NCBI RefSeq assembly: GCF_001045465.1
Contig: NZ_LFND01000005.1
Coordinates: 62,001-126,000 of the forward strand
Length of the DNA: 64,000 nt
DNA from: Chryseobacterium angstadtii
GTDB lineage: Bacteria; Bacteroidota; Bacteroidia; Flavobacteriales; Weeksellaceae
Direction: 5' to 3'
The notes under the pieces are model-generated. The model made no database searches. It was given only the letters and a program-made list of their open reading frames with translations, and had not been told where the DNA came from. The position numbers and the translations under genes were made by a program. This document shows, piece by piece, positions 1 to 8,665 of the stretch (its first letter is position 1; the number at the start of each line of letters is the position of its first letter).

Positions 1-1
1 T

Positions 2-658
2 TTTAACGAAAAAAAATCCAGAAACTCACAAATGGCTGCCATTAATTCTTCTATTGCTCAAATGGAGAAAAGCCGTCAGATTCTGCACTCCAATAAAAAT
101 AATTTCCTCATCATGGCTCCTGCTTCAGGAAGGCTGTCCTCATTTAATGTTTCGATAGGTGAAAACCTGACAACGGGCCAGAGTATTGGTAAAATTGATT
201 TGATGGACGGTTATAAATTAGTGGCCAAAGTAGATGAATACTACATCAATAAGCTTCAAAACGGAATCAAAGGAAGTCTGGATAACGACGGTAAATCTTA
301 CCAGGTGATCATCACTAAAATTTTACCGGAAGTAAAAGACGGACAGTTTTCTGTAGAACTTAACTTTACAGATGTAAAACCACAAAACCTGAAAATAGGG
401 ATGACCTTTGGTGTAAAGCTTAAACTTTCTGCTGATACCCAGAGTGTAATGATTCCAAAAGGGAACTTCTATAAAGATACCAACGGAAAATGGATCTTCG
501 TGGTAAAAGGAAACAAAGCAGAAAAAAGAAACGTTGTTTTAGGGCGCGAAAATCCTTTATTTTACGAAGTAGTTTCAGGACTGAAAAGCGGGGAAACAGT
601 GATTACATCTGACTATTCAGATATTAAAAAATACGAAATTCTTGAGATTAAAAAATAA
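2..658 (+). CDS. MacA-like periplasmic adaptor of an ABC efflux pump (5' truncated)
   Basis: The frame is open to the left edge, so the first visible Met (base 32) is internal and the gene begins outside the window. The visible part has a lipoyl/barrel-sandwich half (APASGRLSSFNVSIGENL), a beta-barrel segment and a membrane-proximal domain ending near LKSGETVITSDYSDI, the order expected for HlyD/MacA adaptors. Family knowledge: such proteins link an inner-membrane transporter to a TolC channel across the periplasm. The ATPase, permease and TolC genes follow on the same strand, which supports a tripartite MacAB-TolC-like exporter. The substrate cannot be read from the sequence. Confidence 0.88.
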   Translation, partial: FNEKKSRNSQMAAINSSIAQMEKSRQILHSNKNNFLIMAPASGRLSSFNVSIGENLTTGQSIGKIDLMDGYKLVAKVDEYYINKLQNGIKGSLDNDGKSYQVIITKILPEVKDGQFSVELNFTDVKPQNLKIGMTFGVKLKLSADTQSVMIPKGNFYKDTNGKWIFVVKGNKAEKRNVVLGRENPLFYEVVSGLKSGETVITSDYSDIKKYEILEIKK

Positions 659-693
659 AAATAATTAACCTTCACATTTAAATAAGAATTACA

Positions 694-1416
694 ATGATCA
701 ACGTTCAGAATCTTTCTAAAATCTATAAAACTGAAGATGTACAGACCAATGCTTTGAATAACATCAGCCTTCATATCAAAGAAGGGGAGTTTGTAGCCAT
801 AATGGGGCCTTCAGGTTGCGGGAAATCTACATTTCTTAATATTCTGGGTCTGCTGGATGATGCTTCTGCAGGATCTTACAAATTTGCGGAAGTGGAAACG
901 GTAAAAGCAGGAGAAAAAAAGAAATCGGCTATCCGGAAGAAAAATATAGGCTTCATTTTCCAGAATTTTAATCTGATAGATGACCTTACAGTGTATGAAA
1001 ATATAGAACTCCCATTAATTTATAACGGTGTTTCCTCATCTGAAAGAAAAAGAAGGGTAGAGGAAATCATGGAGCAAATCAATATCGGACACCGTGCCAG
1101 GCATTATCCACAGCAGCTTTCGGGAGGTCAGCAGCAGAGGGCGGCCGTTGCAAGAGCTCTGGTGACAAAACCCCAGTTGATTCTTGCCGATGAACCTACC
1201 GGAAACCTTGACAGTTCCAACGGAAATGAGGTGATGAATCTTCTGGCAGAGCTTCACAGAGAAGGCTCCACCATTGTAATGGTAACGCACTCTTCTTACG
1301 ATGCAGGATTTGCTTCCAGAATTGTGAATATGAAGGATGGTGAAATATTCAATGAAGAACATGCTTCCCAAAGAAGGGATGTCTTTGAAAAGGCGGATGC
1401 GCAGGAGCTCCAATAA
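694..1416 (+). CDS. MacB/LolD-type ABC transporter ATP-binding protein
   Basis: A 240-residue ATPase with Walker A GPSGCGKST (about residues 38-46), Q-loop FIFQNF, signature LSGGQQQR (142-149), Walker B LILADEPTG and the switch His in MVTHSS. The sequence is closest in style to the MacB/LolD/FtsE group, whose ATPases pair with FtsX-type permeases and drive mechanotransmission rather than classical substrate translocation. It lies 35 bp after the adaptor gene and about 130 bp before the permease, so the four genes probably form one operon. It should sit on the cytoplasmic face of the inner membrane. Confidence 0.95.
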   Translation: MINVQNLSKIYKTEDVQTNALNNISLHIKEGEFVAIMGPSGCGKSTFLNILGLLDDASAGSYKFAEVETVKAGEKKKSAIRKKNIGFIFQNFNLIDDLTVYENIELPLIYNGVSSSERKRRVEEIMEQINIGHRARHYPQQLSGGQQQRAAVARALVTKPQLILADEPTGNLDSSNGNEVMNLLAELHREGSTIVMVTHSSYDAGFASRIVNMKDGEIFNEEHASQRRDVFEKADAQELQ

Positions 1417-1460
1417 CCGGAACATTCTTTAACTCATTATATTGTAAAAAACTAATAACC

Positions 1461-1556
1461 GTGGAACTCACTTTCCCGGATGGCAGGTGTGTTTTAGACC
1501 TGAATCTTCCCGGAAATATACCTTCATTACTTACAAAATTATACGATCATGCTTAA
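1461..1556 (+). CDS. possible 31-residue peptide overlapping the permease start
   Basis: A GTG-initiated frame of 31 codons fills most of the gap between the ATPase and permease genes. Its TAA overlaps the permease ATG by 8 bases (CATGCTTAA), the geometry of translational coupling. It reads VELTFPDGRCVLDLNLPG at its start, which looks protein-like but matches no family I know. It begins directly after the motif CTAATAACC, which recurs elsewhere in the window. It could be chance; no homologue was checked. Confidence 0.25.
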   Translation: MELTFPDGRCVLDLNLPGNIPSLLTKLYDHA

Positions 1557-3963
1557 TAACTGGCTTAAAATTGCTTTTATCAATTATAAAAAGAACTGGC
1601 TGTCTACTGCAATCAATTTATTTGGTCTTACGGTTGGTCTTACGGGATTCATGCTGATTCTGCTGCATTGGAATGATGAAGAGTCATTCGAAAAATGGAA
1701 TCCTGAAAAAGATAAGATCTTCTATTTCCAAAGTCATTACAAGAAAGATAATTCTTACGGGAATAACATATCTGTTCCTATGGCAAGACGTGCCAAAGAC
1801 GTCATTCCGGGCGTCGAGGATTATGTCCTGTTCAATGGTTCAGGAATAGGGCTTAAAATGACGACCAAAAACAAAACAGTCTATCAGCAGGAAGGAATGA
1901 CCGCTACGGAAAGTTTTTTCAAATTCTTTCCTTTTAAACTGGTTTCCGGAACCTATAAAAATGCGTTGAAAGGAGAAGGCGTTATTGCATTGTCTACCAC
2001 TGCGGCTAAAAATCTTTTCGGGACAACCAATGCTGCCGGAGAAAGTGTGAAATTTGATGGTAAAAACTATGTGGTAACTGCTGTTTATGAGCTGCCGAAA
2101 GAAAACAGCCAGATCAAACCTGAATTCATTATCAATCCTGTAGAGCAGATTAAAAATGATGAGAAGAACTGGGGGAATTTCAATTACGGATGCTTTTTTA
2201 TGCTTAAAAAGGGGACTGATCTTATCACTTTACAGCAGAAATTTTTAACCGAAATTTTTGAATACAGAGCCAAACTGGACAAGGATTCCAATGGCATGAC
2301 CCCTCAGCAGTATCTGGATCTCTATGGCCCTACAGGAAGCTTATTTACGCCTCTTGATGAGGTAAAACTTCACGCAAAGGCATCATGGTTTGGAGCGCCT
2401 GATTTCAAAACAATCTTGATCCTGTTCAGCCTTTCTGTCCTGATCGTTGTTTTATCAGCTATTAATTTCATCAATCTGAAGACTGCACAGGCCTCTCAGC
2501 GGGCTAAAGAAATCGGGGTAAGAAAAGCTATTGGCAGTACGAGAACCAACCTTATTGTTCAGTTTTTACTGGAAACGTTTGTTCTTTGCATCGCTTCGTA
2601 TTTTCTTTCATTAGCTTTAACAGAGCTTCTTTTACCAGCCTTCAACAAGTTTTTTGATAAGGAAATGAAGATGAATGACTGGCATATCTACTTTTATTCC
2701 TTTGTCATGGTCATTATGGTAACATTGATCTCCGGATTGATTCCGGCCATCTATCTGTCCAACTTCAAAGCCATAGAAACCCTGAAAGGAAATTTCGCAA
2801 GAAGCAAACACGGAATCTGGCTGAGAAACGGAATTCTGACGTTACAGCTTATCATCTCATCTTTCTTTATTATTGGCGGATTGATCGTGAATCAGCAGGT
2901 GAAACACATGATGAACAAAGATCTCGGCTACAACGGGAAGCAGATTTTGATTATCAACTTCAATGACCCTAATCCAAAACCCTGGCTGAAATACGAAAGA
3001 TTAAGAACCGAAATGAGCAAGATACAGGGAGTAGCTGAAATTTCTTATGGAGAAATTGTTCCGGGAAGTAATAGATCCAGCAGTTCCAATGTTGATTTTA
3101 TGGACCAAAGTATTCAGGCTCAACACGGATCTATGGATTACAATTATCTGCAGTTTATGAATGTAAAACTGAAAAAAGGACGCTGGCTGGATCCGAATCT
3201 TAGTTCTGACACCATCAACAATGCCTTAGTCAACGAGGCTTTTGTGAAGAAATTCGGCTGGAAAGATGACGAAGCTTTAAAGAATGAGATCCGTCCGGGA
3301 TTCGACAGCATAAAATATCATATTGTAGGCATCGTGAAAGATTTCAATATCAGAAGTTTGAGATCGAAGATAGAACCCATTGTGTTTTTTCATTATAAGG
3401 AAACAGGCTGGAAAAGAATGAATATTTATAACATTCAGATTAAAATAAAACCGGATGATATCGACGGAACTGTACAAAGAATTAAGAAATACTGGTCAGG
3501 ATCAGTAGAACCGGGATATCCTATGGATTACTTTTTTGTGGATCAGAAATTTGCCAAAACTTTTGAAAAATACCAAAAACAGCAAACTCTTTTCACCATT
3601 CTGAATGCGATGGTTTTGATGGTGGCGTTGTTAGGCTTATTTGCCCTTTCTTCATTAATGATTGAACAGAAACTGAAAGATGTGGCTATTAAAAAAACTT
3701 TAGGAGCTTCAGACGGAATTTTAATCATGGGATTGACAAAACAATTCCTTTGGATTACTTTAACAGCGGTTATTATCAGCGTTCCGATCAGTTATTATCT
3801 GATGAGCGAATGGCTGAAAGACTTTGCTTACAGAATAGATATGCCGGTTTGGCCATTTATTATCAGTCTTCTTACGCTGCTTGTTCTAACATTTGCTGTG
3901 GTGAGCATCAAAGCCTATAAAGCAACAAAAGTAAGTCTTGTGAAGTATCTTAAATACGAATAA
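1549..3963 (+). CDS. FtsX/MacB-type ABC transporter permease (duplicated form)
   Basis: An 804-residue inner-membrane permease with two MacB-like halves. The first half has a TM segment near residues 18-40, a large periplasmic domain, and three TM segments between about 285 and 405. The second repeats this: TM near 425-445, periplasmic domain, then three TM segments to the C-terminus. The cytoplasmic motif KEIGVRKAIGSTRTNLIVQFL and its later counterpart KDVAIKKTLGASDGIL are the usual FtsX coupling-helix regions. Eight-TM versions of this family are common in Bacteroidota, whereas E. coli MacB has four. It should work with the ATPase upstream, the adaptor and TolC. The substrate is unknown. 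Confidence 0.93.
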   Translation: MLNNWLKIAFINYKKNWLSTAINLFGLTVGLTGFMLILLHWNDEESFEKWNPEKDKIFYFQSHYKKDNSYGNNISVPMARRAKDVIPGVEDYVLFNGSGIGLKMTTKNKTVYQQEGMTATESFFKFFPFKLVSGTYKNALKGEGVIALSTTAAKNLFGTTNAAGESVKFDGKNYVVTAVYELPKENSQIKPEFIINPVEQIKNDEKNWGNFNYGCFFMLKKGTDLITLQQKFLTEIFEYRAKLDKDSNGMTPQQYLDLYGPTGSLFTPLDEVKLHAKASWFGAPDFKTILILFSLSVLIVVLSAINFINLKTAQASQRAKEIGVRKAIGSTRTNLIVQFLLETFVLCIASYFLSLALTELLLPAFNKFFDKEMKMNDWHIYFYSFVMVIMVTLISGLIPAIYLSNFKAIETLKGNFARSKHGIWLRNGILTLQLIISSFFIIGGLIVNQQVKHMMNKDLGYNGKQILIINFNDPNPKPWLKYERLRTEMSKIQGVAEISYGEIVPGSNRSSSSNVDFMDQSIQAQHGSMDYNYLQFMNVKLKKGRWLDPNLSSDTINNALVNEAFVKKFGWKDDEALKNEIRPGFDSIKYHIVGIVKDFNIRSLRSKIEPIVFFHYKETGWKRMNIYNIQIKIKPDDIDGTVQRIKKYWSGSVEPGYPMDYFFVDQKFAKTFEKYQKQQTLFTILNAMVLMVALLGLFALSSLMIEQKLKDVAIKKTLGASDGILIMGLTKQFLWITLTAVIISVPISYYLMSEWLKDFAYRIDMPVWPFIISLLTLLVLTFAVVSIKAYKATKVSLVKYLKYE

Positions 3964-3988
3964 TATTCACTTCCCTTTACAATACACT

Positions 3989-4050
3989 GAGTTCGGATAA
4001 GATATTTTGCTTTTAACGATATTATAAAGCCAGAAGCCTATTCCGGACTC
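3989..4050. repeat. imperfect inverted repeat between permease and tolC-like gene
   Basis: The left arm GAGTTCGGATAA (from 3989) faces the right arm TATTCCGGACTC (to 4050). The word GAGTTCGG also occurs in the inverted repeat downstream of the TolC gene. It has no run of T after it, so it is not a simple terminator. It is one of a class of gap-filling palindromes in this window. Confidence 0.5.
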
Positions 4051-4070
4051 AATTTAAATTCATCTTACAC

Positions 4071-5366
4071 ATGAAAAATCTAATCTTCCTATTTTTTGTG
4101 GGGCTATTTCCTGCACAGCAATCGTGGAATCTTCAGCAATGTCTGGATTATGCTGCCGCCAATCATCCGCTGGTTAAACAGGCAACAGTGAATATAAAGA
4201 AAAATGATCATCAGATAGCTGCCTCAAAAGGAATGTTATTGCCTTCTGTAGAGGCTGGCATTGATCATAGCTATAGTTTTGGATCGTCAATTAATCAGTC
4301 CAGTAACCAGAGAGAAGTGCTGAATACACAATACGACCAGCTGAAGGCTCAGGCTGATATTGAGCTTTTCAACTGGCGGAATTATGTGAATATTTCCCTG
4401 TCAAAACTCAACAAGGAAACCAGCTCCTACAGGCTTAAAAAGGCTCAGAATGAAGTGAAGCTGAATGTCATTCAAACCTTTTTCATCTACCAAAACAGCA
4501 AAAGCTGGCTCGATGTTCTGGAAACTCAGATTTCAGGGATTGAAGAGCAAATCAAGCGGACTGAAAAAGAAGTCGAAATAGGAAGCCGCTCAAAAAGCGA
4601 TATTTATGACATAAAAGCCAACCTGGGGACGTTGCAGGAGCAATGGGTAAGCGCAAAAAATCAACGTGATCTGGCTAAAATAAATCTTCTTAACGCTTTA
4701 GCCATTCCTCAGGATTCTATAGATTTTGTGGCTACTGATGAGGAGGCTTTAGCGGAAGATGATTTCAATCAGCCTGATTTTACCAAAAGGTTACTGGAAA
4801 ATAATCCGGCATACCAGACTGTTCTTGCGGAGATCAAAGCTCAGGAAAAAACGGTAGAGCTCGCAAGGGCAGCTTATTTACCAACCCTGAACGGAAGTTA
4901 TAGTTGGTCTACTTTTTATAATAAATCTTTAAATAATAATGCTTCCACCACCAGTTTTTCAGATCAGTTGAGTCAAAACAAAAATCAATCGGTGTCTTTT
5001 GGACTTAGTATTCCGATTTTTAATAAATTTCAGGTCAAAAACAATGTGGAAGTTGCCAAATTGAATGTGATCAATTCTGCGTATGATAAAGAATTGATCG
5101 TCAACAATCTTACCCAAAGCATCAATTCCATAAAAGCACAATATATAAATGCTCAGGAAAAATATACTCTTTTAGAGGCTAATTTTGAAAATCAGAAACT
5201 GTCTTTTCAGAAATCAGAAGAAAAATATAAAGAAGGTCTGATGGATGCGTATACTTTCTTTGTGGTGAGAAACAACTGGCTGCAGGCTAATTATAACCTG
5301 ATCAACAGTAGAAACGACGTTATCCAGCAGACGGAAATGCTGAAAGTACTGAAGAGCGGATTATAA
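4071..5366 (+). CDS. TolC-family outer membrane efflux protein
   Basis: A 431-residue protein with a signal peptide (MKNLIFLFFVGLFPAQQ) and the two repeated OEP domains of TolC: long helical stretches with NLQQCLDYAAANHPLVKQA at the N-terminus and the second repeat near NPAYQTVLAEIKAQEKTVELARAAYLP (about 245-275). The length is normal for Bacteroidota TolC homologues. Known role: a trimeric outer-membrane channel and periplasmic tunnel that opens onto an adaptor/transporter complex. It closes the adaptor-ATPase-permease-channel cluster, about 110 bp after the permease. Confidence 0.93.
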   Translation: MKNLIFLFFVGLFPAQQSWNLQQCLDYAAANHPLVKQATVNIKKNDHQIAASKGMLLPSVEAGIDHSYSFGSSINQSSNQREVLNTQYDQLKAQADIELFNWRNYVNISLSKLNKETSSYRLKKAQNEVKLNVIQTFFIYQNSKSWLDVLETQISGIEEQIKRTEKEVEIGSRSKSDIYDIKANLGTLQEQWVSAKNQRDLAKINLLNALAIPQDSIDFVATDEEALAEDDFNQPDFTKRLLENNPAYQTVLAEIKAQEKTVELARAAYLPTLNGSYSWSTFYNKSLNNNASTTSFSDQLSQNKNQSVSFGLSIPIFNKFQVKNNVEVAKLNVINSAYDKELIVNNLTQSINSIKAQYINAQEKYTLLEANFENQKLSFQKSEEKYKEGLMDAYTFFVVRNNWLQANYNLINSRNDVIQQTEMLKVLKSGL

Positions 5367-5383
5367 TCGACTGTTGTAAATAA

Positions 5384-5594
5384 CCTGAGAGTTCGGGATA
5401 ATGATGTAAGGAAGTCAGAAGCTCGAAGAGGGAAGTTATTGAAGTCCAAATATAGAAATGCGGGTGTGTTTTTATTAATATTTTTAAAACCACTTCAATA
5501 AGTATAAAGAAATTGTTAAATACTTACCGTCCAATAGTAGCTTCCATCCTCCATCTTCCTTCTTTTAATCTTAATTTCTTATTCCGAACTCAGG
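5384..5594. repeat. long imperfect inverted repeat after the efflux operon
   Basis: Arms of about 65 bp (5384-5450 and 5529-5594) mirror each other with mismatches: the outer ends are CCTGAGAGTTCGGGATAA and the reverse of TTATTCCGAACTCAGG, and the inner parts share GGAAG words and GTCCAA ends. No coding frame is apparent. It belongs to the palindrome class described in the findings. Confidence 0.5.
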
Positions 5595-5622
5595 TCAAAT
5601 ATCGCATCATCCTATGAAATTC

Positions 5623-5659
5623 AAATGAGGCTGCCTCACTTTTGAGACAGCCTCATTTT
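5623..5659 (+). terminator. hairpin with T-run
   Basis: AAATGAGGCTG (5623-5633) pairs with CAGCCTCATTT (5648-5658), with inner CTCA/TGAG pairing, followed by a T-rich tail. Its flanking A and T runs would let it work in both directions, between the TolC gene (+) and the small peptide gene (-). Confidence 0.7.
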
Positions 5660-5717
5660 CTGTACTTTTATTAAAGTATGATGGTAATAGTATAAAAAAA
5701 TCTCTGGTTTATTGCTT

Positions 5718-5957
5718 TTAAGGATGAATCACTACAGGAGTTCCACCGCAAGTTGCATTACAAACATCGTACGGACCAGGGCCTAGCGGTAAATCAGTTT
5801 GGGCTTGGTAGAATCCGAGACAGCAGTTGAAACATGTGGAGAACTCAGCATTTTCCCAGCTGCCACAAGGACCGGCAGAAACACCTCCGGTGATATTTTT
5901 CAGTTTTGATCGGTCCAAAGTTTCCGCTCCCGGGATAGTTAATTTTAAATTTTTCAT
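5718..5957 (-). CDS. GG-leader, Cys-rich bacteriocin-like precursor peptide
   Basis: A 79-residue peptide. Its first 25 residues resemble the leader of Bacteroidota bacteriocin-like peptides (KLTIPGAETLDRSKLKNITGG, read in parts: LDRSKLKNITGG), ending in a double glycine at which a C39-type protease would cut. The predicted 54-residue core holds six Cys (PCGSW, STCFNCCLG, VCNATCGG) and many Gly/Pro. No maturation enzyme or peptidase-containing ABC transporter lies next to it; the neighbouring MacB-type exporter lacks a visible C39 domain. A good TAnnTTTG box lies 21 bp upstream of the start. The activity is unknown. Confidence 0.72.
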   Translation of the reverse strand: MKNLKLTIPGAETLDRSKLKNITGGVSAGPCGSWENAEFSTCFNCCLGFYQAQTDLPLGPGPYDVCNATCGGTPVVIHP

Positions 5958-5977
5958 AGTAATAGATTTTAGTCACT

Positions 5978-5985
5978 CAAATATA
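5978..5985 (-). promoter_or_regulatory. Bacteroidota -7 box for the bacteriocin-like gene
   Basis: On the minus strand this reads TATATTTG, a perfect TAnnTTTG, 21 bp before the ATG. A TTG lies 15 bp further upstream, slightly closer than the usual spacing. Confidence 0.5.
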
Positions 5986-6168
5986 ATAATAAATTTCAAA
6001 CAAGAGTGATAAATTTTGATTTAATGTGTTGATTTAAAATTGATTAATGTTATGTTAAATGATTTTACTTGAGAAATGTTTATTCTAAAGTGGTATTGAA
6101 AAATAGGATGCCTGCATTCAAATAGATTGCAGGCCCCTGTTCATAAATGTGGAAATGGAAATTTTCAA

Positions 6169-7182
6169 TTAAAATTTAATCACTGTTTTGCCTATTGCTT
6201 TTCCGCTTTCCTGAAGTTCATGGGCTGCTTTCAGATGATCTGCCGTAAAACCTGTATACATCTTACCCAGAGTAGTTTGTAAAGTGCCGTTATCAATAAG
6301 TTCAGCCACTTTGTCCAGAATTTTATGCTGTTCCTCCATATCATCAGTCTGAAAAGTAGACCGGGTAAACATCAGTTCCCAATGAAAACTGACACTTTTA
6401 CCTTTTAGCAGACGAAGATCTACAGGCTGTCCGGGATCACTTATAGAACCAATCCGTCCCTGAGGTTTAATCAGCTGTACAAAATCATTCCAGTATTGGT
6501 TGACATTCACAAAATCTACAATGAAATCTACCGTTTCAAAACCTGCTTCTTTCACTTCTTCTGCCAGATCATGATGATTCACTACATAATCGGCACCCAT
6601 ATTTTGGCACCATTCAATGGTTTCAGGTCTGGAGGCTGTCGTAATCACCTTCAGTCCTAAGACCTTTTTGGCAATTTGTATCGCAATGGAACCTACGCCG
6701 CCGGCACCACCAATAATCAGAATGCTTTTGCCCTGGTCTTTTTCGGGAGAAAGATGCATCCGGTCAAAGAAAAGTTCCCAGGCAGTAAGAGCCGTTAAAG
6801 GAATGGCAGCAGCTTCCTCTGTACTTATGTTTTGAGGAGCATGCCCCACAATCCGTTCATCCACCAGCTGATATTCCTGATTGCAGCCATCACGTGTAAT
6901 AGCTCCGGCATAGTATACCTTATCACCTTTTTTAAAAAGAGATACCCCGTCACCAATGGCTTCTACTGTGCCTGCGGCATCCCATCCTATAATTTTGGGT
7001 TCATTGCTTACCTGATCTTTAAGGCTGTTCTGACGTACTTTGTAATCAACAGGGTTTACCGCAATAGCTTCTATTTTGACCAGAATATCTCTTCCGGTAG
7101 GTTGAGGGATTTCTTTTTCAAATTCAATAAAGCTTTCCGGTTCCGAAATAGCCAGTGATTTTTTAAATCCGATTGCTTTCAT
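6169..7182 (-). CDS. zinc-binding-type MDR alcohol dehydrogenase/quinone oxidoreductase
   Basis: A 337-residue medium-chain dehydrogenase/reductase. The N-terminal GroES-like domain contains NPVDYKVRQ and GWDAAGTVEAIG, and the Rossmann domain has the NADPH motif IIGGAGGVGSIAIQIAKK (about 150-170). The catalytic and structural zinc Cys residues of true alcohol dehydrogenases are missing, so it fits the zinc-free quinone oxidoreductase/ZADH branch that reduces quinones or enones. It is the last gene of a minus-strand cluster and lies about 40 bp after the ABM monooxygenase gene. The substrate is not predictable. Confidence 0.9.
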   Translation of the reverse strand: MKAIGFKKSLAISEPESFIEFEKEIPQPTGRDILVKIEAIAVNPVDYKVRQNSLKDQVSNEPKIIGWDAAGTVEAIGDGVSLFKKGDKVYYAGAITRDGCNQEYQLVDERIVGHAPQNISTEEAAAIPLTALTAWELFFDRMHLSPEKDQGKSILIIGGAGGVGSIAIQIAKKVLGLKVITTASRPETIEWCQNMGADYVVNHHDLAEEVKEAGFETVDFIVDFVNVNQYWNDFVQLIKPQGRIGSISDPGQPVDLRLLKGKSVSFHWELMFTRSTFQTDDMEEQHKILDKVAELIDNGTLQTTLGKMYTGFTADHLKAAHELQESGKAIGKTVIKF

Positions 7183-7221
7183 AGGAGAGTGTTTTATACT
7201 TTGATAATGTACGATATTTAA

Positions 7222-7533
7222 TTAGGACTCAATATCCGAAACCGGGTTCAGTTCAATAAGCTGTATAGGCTCACTCATCAGCTCGCCGGTCTGTGCAGCA
7301 AAATTTTTAAAATGAATCGTTTGGGTGTGAAATTCAAAGGCAGCCGTGTCCTTAAATGCTTCCCGCATATAAAAGGTTCCTTTATTATTTTTATCCTCAA
7401 AAAGAATATAGTAAAGACATCCGGGCTCACTGCGTGTCGGATTGATCAGTTTTAATAATGCTTCCTTTAAAGCCGCTCTCTTTCCTTCTTTTGCTTTTAA
7501 AACAGCTGTTGATATAAATTGTTGATGAATCAT
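7222..7533 (-). CDS. putative quinol monooxygenase (ABM domain)
   Basis: A 103-residue single-domain protein with the antibiotic-biosynthesis-monooxygenase pattern: strand STAVLKAKEGKRAALKEALLKL, then PTRSEPGCLYYILFEDKNNKGTFYMREAFKDTAAFEFHTQTIHFKNF. Proteins of this dimeric ferredoxin-like fold, such as YgiN, act on quinols without cofactor or serve other small-molecule roles. It sits between an MDR oxidoreductase and an SMP-30-like lipoprotein with only short gaps, consistent with a shared transcript and redox or detoxification work. The exact reaction is inference. Confidence 0.88.
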   Translation of the reverse strand: MIHQQFISTAVLKAKEGKRAALKEALLKLINPTRSEPGCLYYILFEDKNNKGTFYMREAFKDTAAFEFHTQTIHFKNFAAQTGELMSEPIQLIELNPVSDIES

Positions 7534-7553
7534 AGTAATTTGATTTTTTGGTT

Positions 7554-8567
7554 TTAAAATTTAATGCCTTTAATTTGATAGTCCGCTTGTGTTTTATCAC
7601 CACCCAATAATTTTCCGAGATAAGAATTAAGCACATAAATTGTCCCGTTATCTGCAGCATAGGCTGAAGTAGGGAATTCTGTCTGGCCGATCGCCATTTC
7701 TTTAACTTTGGACGCGGCAGCCCAGTTACTGGTGCTGGACAGCAAATGTACTTTTCCTTCTGCCAGGCCATTCTCTACCACAATGAGATGGTTTCCACTC
7801 CATTCCAGTCCGTCGGGTGCTTTGAAGGCATTATCCAGGCCTGTAATTTCTGTAACACTGCCATTGGAAATAGTAATTTTAAACAGTTTATTGCCCTGTG
7901 TATGAGCTGCAATTAAATAGCCGTCTTTGTGATAAACGATCCCGTTAAGTCCAAAACTGCCTGAAGGTGCAGCAAAGGCCGGGTTGGTCACAAAAACTGA
8001 AGCATTGTAGTCCTTATCAATTTTGTAAATCACAGGTGAAAAAGAATCTGTAATATAAATGTTTCCGTTGGCATCGGTGGCTATATCATTGGGAAATGCG
8101 CCTGCACTGGTTAATGGTTTTAAATTAATCCCTTTAATTATCGAGCCGGTTTTAGCATTATAAATTCCTACATACGCTATCTTTCCTGCTGTACTTCCGT
8201 TGGCTCCGCTTTTTTCCGAAGCACCTGCGTCACCGCTTGCTATAATGATTCTGTCATTTGTTTCGTCTGTATATATGCCTAAAGCCGCAATAAGATTGGC
8301 ATCATTCACTAAAGGAGAGAGCGTTTTGCCGTCAGGGCTCAATGTGTACACCATACCTTTGTTAAAAGAGCTTATAACAAAACGGTTATTTTTATGGTCA
8401 AAATCAACCGATTCGGGATAAATACCTTCAGATTTTAAAGAATAGTTTTCCAGAAGAGGAACGGCTGAGGTTTCAGAGTTGTTCTCTTTATCATCGCTGC
8501 ATGATGAAAGGCTTACTACTACTGCTGCGAGTAGAAAACCAGCCAATGAGTTTATTTTTTTATTCAT
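7554..8567 (-). CDS. SMP-30/NHL-type beta-propeller lipoprotein
   Basis: The start is placed at 8567, where MNKKINSLAGFLLAAVVV leads to the lipobox LSSC; an earlier Met at 8600 would put the heptamer array inside the coding region and spoil the signal peptide. The mature protein (about 310 residues) has repeated propeller strands such as FPNDIATDANGNIYITDSF and APDGLEWSGNHLIVVENG, typical of SMP-30/gluconolactonase-like or NHL propellers. It is expected to be an outer- or inner-membrane-anchored periplasmic protein. Binding partner or lactonase activity is unknown. Confidence 0.85.
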   Translation of the reverse strand: MNKKINSLAGFLLAAVVVSLSSCSDDKENNSETSAVPLLENYSLKSEGIYPESVDFDHKNNRFVISSFNKGMVYTLSPDGKTLSPLVNDANLIAALGIYTDETNDRIIIASGDAGASEKSGANGSTAGKIAYVGIYNAKTGSIIKGINLKPLTSAGAFPNDIATDANGNIYITDSFSPVIYKIDKDYNASVFVTNPAFAAPSGSFGLNGIVYHKDGYLIAAHTQGNKLFKITISNGSVTEITGLDNAFKAPDGLEWSGNHLIVVENGLAEGKVHLLSSTSNWAAASKVKEMAIGQTEFPTSAYAADNGTIYVLNSYLGKLLGGDKTQADYQIKGIKF

Positions 8568-8585
8568 AAGATTTGTTTTATTTTG

Positions 8586-8641
8586 TTTATCATTTATCAT
8601 TTATCATTTATCATTTATCATTTATCATTTATCATTTATCA
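8586..8641. repeat. heptamer tandem repeat (TTTATCA x8)
   Basis: Eight perfect back-to-back copies of TTTATCA, followed by a decayed ninth unit, fill most of the 98-bp gap between two genes of the minus-strand cluster. A related array with period seven lies at 34431-34479. Such arrays are prone to copy-number slippage. Confidence 0.9.
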
Positions 8642-8665
8642 TTTATGAAGAGTAGACCTCTCATA

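Noticed and set aside
1036..1425. 129-codon minus-strand frame inside the ABC ATPase gene
   Set aside because: It is the shadow of a gene with a complete set of ATPase motifs; the translated sequence has no domain.
8586..8641. Heptamer array considered as a CRISPR
   Set aside because: Units are directly adjacent, only 7 bp long, without spacers and without cas genes.
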